In this document: one piece after another, positions 58,745 through 64,000 of the stretch
Layout of the letters: each line of letters opens with the position of its first letter
How positions within the stretch are numbered: the first letter of the stretch is position 1
Translations under genes and position numbers: made by a program
Origin: Vibrio metoecus
GTDB lineage: Bacteria > Pseudomonadota > Gammaproteobacteria > Enterobacterales > Vibrionaceae
NCBI RefSeq assembly: GCF_000696385.1
Contig: NZ_JJMN01000031.1
Span: forward strand, 1 to 64,000
Direction of reading: 5' to 3'
Length of the DNA stretch: 64,000 bases
Notes under the pieces: generated by a model
Databases searched by the model: none
The model's input: only the letters and a program-made list of their open reading frames with translations
What the model was told of the DNA's origin: nothing

Positions 58745-60499
58745 ATGAATTGGACTCATACCCCCTTGGCGCTTTCTGCGCTGATGTTTGCGATGGCTGC
58801 ACAAGCCACCCCGAATCAAGCCACCGATGCGGTTGCGCCAGAACAAGCCACTGGCTTTGAGCACAAACCGTTAGTCAAAGCCAAAAACTGGATGGTGACC
58901 GCAGCTAACCCACTGGCGAGCGAAGCGGGGGCTTCGATTTTACGCCAAGGCGGTAATGCGATAGATGCCATGGTGACGACACAACTGATGCTGGGCTTGG
59001 TTGAGCCGCAATCATCCGGCATTGGCGGTGGATCGTTTTTGGTTTATTGGGATGCCAAGAAAAAAGCGCTCACCACGTTCGATGGCCGCGAAACCGCGCC
59101 ACTCAACGCGACGCCTGAACTGTTTCTAGATAGTGCTGGTCAGCCAATGAAGTTTTACGATGCCGTGGTCGGCGGTCGCTCGGTTGGCACTCCGGGAACG
59201 GTCAAGCTGCTGTGGGAAACCCATCGCCAATACGGCAAGCTGGAATGGGCGCGCTTGATTGAACCTGTCGCCAAACTCGCCGAGCAAGGCTTTGAGGTGA
59301 GCCCTCGCCTCACGGCACTCATTGCGGAAGATAAAGAACGTTTAGGCCGTTTTCCTGCCACCAAAGCCTATTTCTTTGATGCACAAGGTGAACCCCTCAC
59401 AGCCGGCACTTTACTGAAAAACCCGGACTACGCCGCCACGCTCAGAGCCATCGCACAGCAAGGCGCTTCCGCCTTCTATCAAGGTGACATTGCCAAAGAC
59501 ATCATTGCCACGGTGCAAAATGCGCCGGGCAATCCCGGAGTGCTCGCTCAACAAGATTTTGATACGTACCAAGTCAAACAGCGTGCGCCCGTGTGCGCGG
59601 CTTATCAAACTTACCAAGTCTGCGGCATGGGGCTGCCAAGCTCAGGTGGCCTGACGGTGGGGCAAATTCTCGCCCTCACCGAACAGTACGATCTCAAAGG
59701 TTGGGGCGCGCAGGATGTGAAATCATGGCAAGTGTTGGGTGATGCCTCACAACTGGCGTTTGCCGATCGCGGCTTGTACATGGCCGATCAAGATTATGTG
59801 CCCGTTCCGACCCAAGGCTTATTGGATAAAACCTATCTGGCCGAGCGCGCTAAACTGATCCAACCCGGCAAAGCGCTGACCAGTGCTCCGGCAGGCAATC
59901 CGCCTTGGCATCATGCGCAGCTACGCAGCCCCGATCAATCGATAGAACTGCCCTCCACCAGCCACTTTAATATTGTTGACCGTGAAGGCAACGTGGTTTC
60001 CTTCACCACCTCGATCGAAAACGCGTTCGGTTCACGCTTGTTTGTGCGCGGCTTTTTGCTCAACAACGAACTGACCGATTTTTCGTTTGCCACGCAAAGT
60101 GAAGGTCGCCCGATTGCCAATCGCCTAGAGCCGGGCAAACGCCCACGTTCTTCGATGGCACCAACCATTGTCTTGCAGGATAACCAACCCTATCTGGCGA
60201 TTGGTTCACCTGGTGGCAGCCGAATTATTGGTTATGTCGCACAAGCGATCGTTGCTCACACCCAATGGGGTATGGACATTCAAGCTGCGATCAATCAACC
60301 GCATGTGCTCAATCGTTTTGGCGAAATCGAGCTCGAACAAGGTACCTCCGCCGAGCAGTTCAAGCCCGCGCTGGAAAGCTTGGGAGCGAAAGTCGGGATC
60401 AAAGAGCTCAACTCTGGCCTGCACGCCATTCGTATTACCGCGCAAGGTCTTGAAGGAGCCGCTGACCCTCGCCGTGAAGGCATCGCCATCGGCGAGTAA
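58745..60499 (+). CDS. ggt: Gamma-glutamyltranspeptidase
   Basis: 584 residues from the ATG at 58745 (GGAGATG upstream). A Sec signal peptide with ALSALMFAMAAQA (cleavage about residue 22) sends it to the periplasm. NPLASEAGASILRQGGNAIDAMV and SSGIGGGSFLVYW are family motifs; the autocleavage site is the Thr of STSHFNIVDREGNVVSFT (about residue 400), giving large and small subunits. It cleaves glutathione and other gamma-glutamyl compounds. No mutations in key residues are visible. Confidence 0.95.
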   Translation: MNWTHTPLALSALMFAMAAQATPNQATDAVAPEQATGFEHKPLVKAKNWMVTAANPLASEAGASILRQGGNAIDAMVTTQLMLGLVEPQSSGIGGGSFLVYWDAKKKALTTFDGRETAPLNATPELFLDSAGQPMKFYDAVVGGRSVGTPGTVKLLWETHRQYGKLEWARLIEPVAKLAEQGFEVSPRLTALIAEDKERLGRFPATKAYFFDAQGEPLTAGTLLKNPDYAATLRAIAQQGASAFYQGDIAKDIIATVQNAPGNPGVLAQQDFDTYQVKQRAPVCAAYQTYQVCGMGLPSSGGLTVGQILALTEQYDLKGWGAQDVKSWQVLGDASQLAFADRGLYMADQDYVPVPTQGLLDKTYLAERAKLIQPGKALTSAPAGNPPWHHAQLRSPDQSIELPSTSHFNIVDREGNVVSFTTSIENAFGSRLFVRGFLLNNELTDFSFATQSEGRPIANRLEPGKRPRSSMAPTIVLQDNQPYLAIGSPGGSRIIGYVAQAIVAHTQWGMDIQAAINQPHVLNRFGEIELEQGTSAEQFKPALESLGAKVGIKELNSGLHAIRITAQGLEGAADPRREGIAIGE

Positions 60500-60515
60500 G
60501 CGTTAACTCAAAAAG

Positions 60516-60544
60516 TGATGGGCAGAGTCTGTCCATCATTTTTT
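60516..60544 (+). terminator. Terminator after ggt
   Basis: TGATGG...CCATCA forms a stem (extended inside by G-C and A-T pairs) followed by six T, 17 bases after the ggt stop. Confidence 0.75.
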
Positions 60545-60655
60545 ACTCGCACCTCATTTTTCCCACCCACGCGAAGAGGCACTGATCATTTTTTACAAGA
60601 CAAGCTCTGACTCACCGCTTAAGATTTTGGCAATTTAGCCTACTTTTTGGTCTCT

Positions 60656-61459
60656 ATGGATAAAGTGCATTATCGCCCAACCGCTTACCCCGCGATCAGT
60701 CTGATTGAAGCAGACTATCGCCAGTTTGCGTTTGAGCGTCACTATCATCTGGATATCCATATCGGCCTTATCACCCAAGGTGTGCAACGCTTTTATCATC
60801 AAGGAGCATGGCACCAAGTAGGACAAGGTGGCATGGTCTTGATGTCACCCGATGAACTGCATGATGGTCAAGCGCACAACGATGCGGGCTATCAAGTGCA
60901 AGTGTTTGCAATTGAGCCTGAATGGTTACAGCAGACGCTCGAAGCCAGCAACATTGAGCAGGTGATTGGCTTTGAGCAACTGATCGTAGAAGATACCACG
61001 CTGTTTCGCTCGCTCCAGCAACTCCATCATTTGCTGCGACAAGACCAGCTCAGCCAGCTCGCCAAAGATTGCTTACCCTATCAAGGATTGGCTCCGCTAC
61101 TGGAACGCTATAGCTACCTAAAACAGCCCGCCGTCAAACCGCTTGGCCAGCACAATCTCGCCCTGCTCAAAGAGTGGGTACTCAGCCAGCTTGACCAACC
61201 GATCCGGCTCGAACAGTTAGCGCAGCTATGCCAACTCTCGCCAACTCAATTTCAGCGCCATTTTAAAGCCCAAACGGGACTCACGCCTTACGCTTGGTTA
61301 CGGCGGTTACGCCTAGAGCAAGCCATGAAGCTGTTAAAAACCGGAACACAAGGCACCGAAGTGGCTTATCAAGTCGGTTTTTATGATCAGGCCCATTTCA
61401 GCAAAGCCTTCAAAGCCACTTATGGCCTTTCGCCTTCTTTGATCACTCGCTTTTCTTAG
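60656..61459 (+). CDS. AraC-family transcriptional regulator
   Basis: 267 residues from the ATG at 60656 (the open frame extends three codons to a TTG). An N-terminal cupin-like sensing domain (HYHLDIHIGLITQGVQRFYH, VGQGGMVLMSPDELHDG) and a C-terminal AraC DNA-binding domain with two helix-turn-helices (RLEQLAQLCQLSPTQFQRHFKAQTGLTPYAWLRRLRLEQAM and EVAYQVGFYDQAHFSKAFKATYGLSPS). It is followed after 74 bases by a LysE exporter, its likely target. Effector unknown. Confidence 0.92.
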   Translation: MDKVHYRPTAYPAISLIEADYRQFAFERHYHLDIHIGLITQGVQRFYHQGAWHQVGQGGMVLMSPDELHDGQAHNDAGYQVQVFAIEPEWLQQTLEASNIEQVIGFEQLIVEDTTLFRSLQQLHHLLRQDQLSQLAKDCLPYQGLAPLLERYSYLKQPAVKPLGQHNLALLKEWVLSQLDQPIRLEQLAQLCQLSPTQFQRHFKAQTGLTPYAWLRRLRLEQAMKLLKTGTQGTEVAYQVGFYDQAHFSKAFKATYGLSPSLITRFS

Positions 61460-61533
61460 CCACGCTGCCAAAAATTTACAAGCTCCTCGCGCTCGCCGCG
61501 CGGCATACTGGGTGAATACTGTAAGGAGAAAGC

Positions 61534-62193
61534 ATGAACGAAATGTCCATTTTAGCCACCTTAGCCGGTGTGCATTTTATTGCCTTATTAAGCCCAGGGC
61601 CGGATGTCGCCTTAGTGGTGCAAAACGCCACACAGCACGGGCGTAAAACCGGAGTCATGATCGCGTTAGGTTTGTCGTGCGGCATTTTAGTGCATTTGAT
61701 TTTGAGTCTCACCGGCATCAGCTACTTGGTCAAACAACAGCCACTCCTGTTTAACCTGCTGCAATTAGCAGGAGGCAGCTATCTGCTCTATCTCGGGGTG
61801 GGAGCTTTGCAGTCCGTTTTGGCGCAAAAAAGCAGCACTCCAGTGACCAATAGCTCGGTGACACAGCTGAACAGCCGCCGCCAAGCCTTTACCAAAGGCA
61901 TCATGACCAACTTACTCAACCCGAAAGCCTTGGTGTTTTTTGTCAGCTTATTATCCAGCCTGATCCCAGCCAGTATGTCCGTGTCTGGCAAAGTGAGTGC
62001 GGCAGTGATTTTGGTTGGCTTATCCTTAACGTGGTTTTCCTGTTTAGCTTGGCTACTCACCACTTCGGCAATGCAGCAACGCATGCAGCGTATTACTCGT
62101 TCGATCGACAGCTTATGCGCGTTGGTGTTTATTTTGGCGGGAGGCGTCATTTTATGGCAAGCCAGCCGAGCAATCATGCAAGCGCTCGGTTAG
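61534..62193 (+). CDS. LysE/RhtB-family amino-acid exporter
   Basis: 219 residues, six predicted membrane segments, with the LysE/RhtB start HFIALLSPGPDVALVVQNATQHGRKTG and GIMTNLLNPKALVFF. An AAGGAG ribosome site precedes the ATG. Members export amino acids such as threonine, homoserine lactone or lysine. Paired with an AraC-type regulator, as such exporters often are. Substrate not predictable. Confidence 0.9.
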   Translation: MNEMSILATLAGVHFIALLSPGPDVALVVQNATQHGRKTGVMIALGLSCGILVHLILSLTGISYLVKQQPLLFNLLQLAGGSYLLYLGVGALQSVLAQKSSTPVTNSSVTQLNSRRQAFTKGIMTNLLNPKALVFFVSLLSSLIPASMSVSGKVSAAVILVGLSLTWFSCLAWLLTTSAMQQRMQRITRSIDSLCALVFILAGGVILWQASRAIMQALG

Positions 62194-62220
62194 GAGTAAT
62201 TCTACTTTAGCTCATCGCTT

Positions 62221-62238
62221 TGTAAGAGATCTCTTACA
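62221..62238. promoter_or_regulatory. GacA/UvrY/VarA-type binding site upstream of the csr RNA
   Basis: TGTAAGAGATCTCTTACA is a perfect 18-base palindrome and an exact match to the TGTAAGN6CTTACA box recognised by GacA-family regulators (VarA in V. cholerae) at csr/rsm RNA genes. It lies ~160 bases before the predicted RNA start, the usual far-upstream position. Confidence 0.88.
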
Positions 62239-62362
62239 AAGCGGTAGGATAAATTCGATTTATTCCACCAGAAAAATGGACAAAATAAATCTAATCATTT
62301 GTTTTTTAATGAAATAATAAAAAACCAACGCTTTACCTACTCCAGAAATCCATTTCATTTGC

Positions 62363-62390
62363 TTGTTCAGAAACTCCATCTGAGTAAGAT
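62363..62390 (+). promoter_or_regulatory. Predicted promoter of the csr RNA
   Basis: TTGTTC (62363-62368) and TAAGAT (62385-62390) with a 16-base spacer place the start near 62398 (GTCGG). The space from 62239 to 62362 is AT-rich and has no gene. Confidence 0.55.
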
Positions 62391-62397
62391 GAATCTC

Positions 62398-62809
62398 GTC
62401 GGAAGGATACTGACACGGAACAGGAAAACACCACGGACTGGTGATCTTCAGGATGAAGAGTCGGACATTCAGGATGAATGCTCAGCAAGGAAAGCGAAAC
62501 AGGACATTGAACGGACGCAATCGTTACTAGGATGGTAACGACAAGGATGGGAAATGGACACCTCTGGACGAGGCACGGACTGAACATCAGGATGATGGCA
62601 GGGACACCGCTCAGGGAACAAGTGATGTGAACTCACGAGGATTGTGAGTGTAATGGATGACATAGGACACCGCTAGGAAGGCGATGCAAGGATTGAGCTG
62701 ACGGATTTCGGCATACTATCAAGGATTTGATGCAGGGAGCACTTTGAGTAGCTGGATTGCTGCGAGTAAGACTCTAACCCCGGTGGGCTTGCCCCCGGGG
62801 TTTTCTTTT
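62398..62809 (+). ncRNA. CsrB-family regulatory RNA (one of CsrB/CsrC/CsrD)
   Basis: An ORF-poor, ~410-base stretch with about 29 GGA triplets by hand count, most as AGGA or GGGA in short loops between A/C-rich spacers (for example CAGGATG, AAGGATT, CACGGAC). This is the hallmark of CsrB/RsmZ RNAs that sequester the translational regulator CsrA. It starts after a plausible promoter and ends in a strong terminator; a VarA-type box lies upstream. V. cholerae has three such RNAs (CsrB, CsrC, CsrD); I cannot say which this is. Short frames on both strands here are not genes. Confidence 0.9.
62776..62809 (+). terminator. Terminator of the csr RNA
   Basis: AACCCCGG-T-GGGC-TT-GCCC-CCGGGGTT is a 12-bp near-perfect stem, followed by TTCTTTT. 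It marks the 3' end of the GGA-rich RNA. Confidence 0.9.
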
Positions 62810-62849
62810 ATGGTCGTTTTTACATAGCGAATAAGAGAAACAGCCAAGA

Positions 62850-62874
62850 GATTGCCTCTTGCAAAGAGGCAATC
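62850..62874 (-). terminator. Probable terminator downstream of uvrD
   Basis: An 11-bp perfect stem GATTGCCTCTT/AAGAGGCAATC with a 3-base loop lies 21 bases after the uvrD stop. On the minus strand it is followed by a T-rich but interrupted stretch, so strength is uncertain. Confidence 0.55.
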
Positions 62875-62895
62875 AATCCCCGCTATAAAAGCCGC

Positions 62896-64000
62896 TTACA
62901 CCTTCTCCAATCTTGCATAAGCCGTGACTAACCACTTAATGCCTTCGCCATTAAACGCCACTTGCACTCGGCTTTGCGGACCACTGCCTTCAAAGTTAAT
63001 GATGGTGCCTTCACCAAATTTCGGGTGACGCACTCGTGAACCCAAACTAAACCCCGTTTCGTTAAAACTCTCTTTAACTACCGTTTGGCTAAAGCGTCCC
63101 GTACTGGTTGGGCGGCTGACTTGTGCTTTCATGCGCACTTCGTCTAAGCAGCCTTCCGGCAGTTCACGAATAAAGCGTGAGGGTTTGTGATACTTATCTT
63201 GCCCGTACAAACGACGCATCTCCGCGTAGGTGATGTAGAGCTTTTGCATCGCACGCGTCATGCCGACATAACACAGGCGGCGCTCTTCTTCGAGGCGCCC
63301 GGCTTCTTCAGCAGACATTTGGCTCGGGAACATGCCCTCTTCCACACCAACCATAAACACTTGAGGGAATTCCAACCCTTTAGCACTATGCAGGGTCATC
63401 AGCTGCACCGCATCATCATGTTCATCGGCTTGGCCTTCGCCAGCTTCGAGCGCCGCATGGGTCAAAAAGGCCGTTAGAGTGGTCATCTCTTGCGCTTCTT
63501 CTGGCTTTTCAAACTGGCGCGTCGCCGTCACCAGCTCTTCCAAGTTTTCAATTCGCGCTTTAGATTTTTCGCCTTTTTCCTGCTGATACATCTCAAATAA
63601 GCCGGAGGTTTTTACCGCGTGGTCAGTCAGCACATGCAGCGGCATGTCGATGCCTTCCTCTTCCAAGGCGTTGATCAGTTCAACAAAGCGGCTCAGCGCG
63701 CTAGCTGCACGCCCAGTTAAGACTTGGTCATTGAGCAGACCGACACTGGCATCCCACAAGGTGCAGCCGCGATCTCGCGCGGCAAAGCGAATGGTATCGA
63801 GCGTTTTATCACCCAAACCGCGCGGCGGCGTATTGATCACCCGCTCAAACGCGGTATCGTCATTGCGGTTATTAATCAGACGCAAGTAACTGAGCGCATC
63901 TTTGATCTCTTGGCGCTCGAAAAAGCGCATCCCGCCATAAATGCGATAGGCCAAGCTCGCCTGCAATAACGCCTCTTCCAGTACCCGCGACTGGGCGTTG
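62896..64000 (-). CDS. uvrD: DNA helicase II UvrD (3' half; 5' end beyond the window)
   Basis: About 368 C-terminal residues; the frame is open to the window edge (NAQSRVLEEALLQASLAYR). It contains IYGGMRFFERQEIKDALSYLRL, helicase motif V (LMTLHSAKGLEFPQVF), motif VI (EEERRLCYVGMTRAMQKLYIT) and the C-terminal GSRVRHPKFGEGTI region of UvrD. A 3'-5' SF1 helicase for mismatch and nucleotide-excision repair; full length should be ~720 residues. Confidence 0.95.
   Translation of the reverse strand, partial: NAQSRVLEEALLQASLAYRIYGGMRFFERQEIKDALSYLRLINNRNDDTAFERVINTPPRGLGDKTLDTIRFAARDRGCTLWDASVGLLNDQVLTGRAASALSRFVELINALEEEGIDMPLHVLTDHAVKTSGLFEMYQQEKGEKSKARIENLEELVTATRQFEKPEEAQEMTTLTAFLTHAALEAGEGQADEHDDAVQLMTLHSAKGLEFPQVFMVGVEEGMFPSQMSAEEAGRLEEERRLCYVGMTRAMQKLYITYAEMRRLYGQDKYHKPSRFIRELPEGCLDEVRMKAQVSRPTSTGRFSQTVVKESFNETGFSLGSRVRHPKFGEGTIINFEGSGPQSRVQVAFNGEGIKWLVTAYARLEKV

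Noticed and set aside
62299..62663. Small open frames on both strands in the region before uvrD
   Set aside because: The region is a GGA-rich CsrB-type RNA with promoter and terminator; the frames have no ribosome sites and their composition follows the GGA repeats.

Overview
The window looks like chromosome I of a Vibrio of the cholerae group (V. cholerae, or a close relative such as V. mimicus; I cannot choose by eye). It holds the complete surface-polysaccharide region between the two junction genes known from V. cholerae: rjg (position 1, partial) and gmhD/hldD (16794). The flanks keep V. cholerae-type neighbours: waa core genes, coaD, mutM, rpmGB, radC, coaBC, slmA, lpxL/lpxN, pyrE/rph, the murQP/murR locus, fhuACDB, recQ, ggt and uvrD.

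Layout. (1) 1-290: 5' end of rjg. (2) 415-16575: a minus-strand O-antigen (or capsule) operon of the Wzx/Wzy type. Read 5' to 3' it runs wzz, rmlB, rmlA, fdtA, fdtC and fdtB (a dTDP-3-acetamido-3,6-dideoxyhexose pathway), wzx, a glycosyltransferase, a NodB-like deacetylase, a glycosyltransferase, an EpsG-type wzy, two glycosyltransferases, an SDR reductase/epimerase, a PglC-like initiating transferase and a WbpM-like 4,6-dehydratase. It is preceded by an ops/JUMPStart element, so RfaH control is likely. The centre (about 3.9-11.4 kb) is strikingly AT-rich, as expected for transferred serotype genes. (3) 16794-30364: hldD and ugd, then the lipid A-core genes waaF, waaC, waaQ, two GT4 genes, a GT9 gene, the minus-strand waaL and GT9 pair, waaA, a waaE-like gene and coaD. 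(4) 30408-36140, minus strand: UDP-glucuronate epimerase, mutM, a small membrane protein, rpmG, rpmB, radC and a chemoreceptor. (5) 36324-42793: coaBC, slmA, lpxL and lpxN (+), pyrE and rph (-), yicC (+). (6) 42859-46935: a yqhA-like remnant and the MurNAc catabolic locus murP/murQ with its divergent RpiR-type regulator. (7) 46912-52835: ferrichrome-type uptake fhuBDCA, with a divergent ABC exporter. (8) 54841-62193: small proteins, recQ, rarD, ggt, an AraC regulator and a LysE exporter. (9) 62221-62810: a CsrB-family small RNA with a perfect GacA/VarA-type palindrome upstream. (10) 62896-64000: 3' half of uvrD.

How the genes work together. Most of the window builds lipopolysaccharide: nucleotide-sugar supply (rmlAB, fdtABC, WbpM-like, ugd, epimerases), O-unit assembly and export (initiating transferase, glycosyltransferases, Wzx, Wzy, Wzz), core synthesis (hldD, waa genes), ligation (waaL) and lipid A acylation (lpxL, lpxN).

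Main caution. Six genes (an O-antigen GT4, wzx, a core GT4, waaL, the yqhA-like gene and the ABC exporter) are interrupted by single-base indels, ten in all by my reading and mostly in short homopolymers. Either the assembly has indel errors or the strain is rough or phase-varying. I found no tRNA, rRNA, CRISPR array, integron or insertion sequence. No wholly new system stands out. The most notable items are the csr-type RNA, the ops-controlled operon with poly-A tracts in wzx and a transferase, the deacetylase-like gene inside the O-antigen locus, the paired operators at murQ/murR and the rph-pyrE attenuator.
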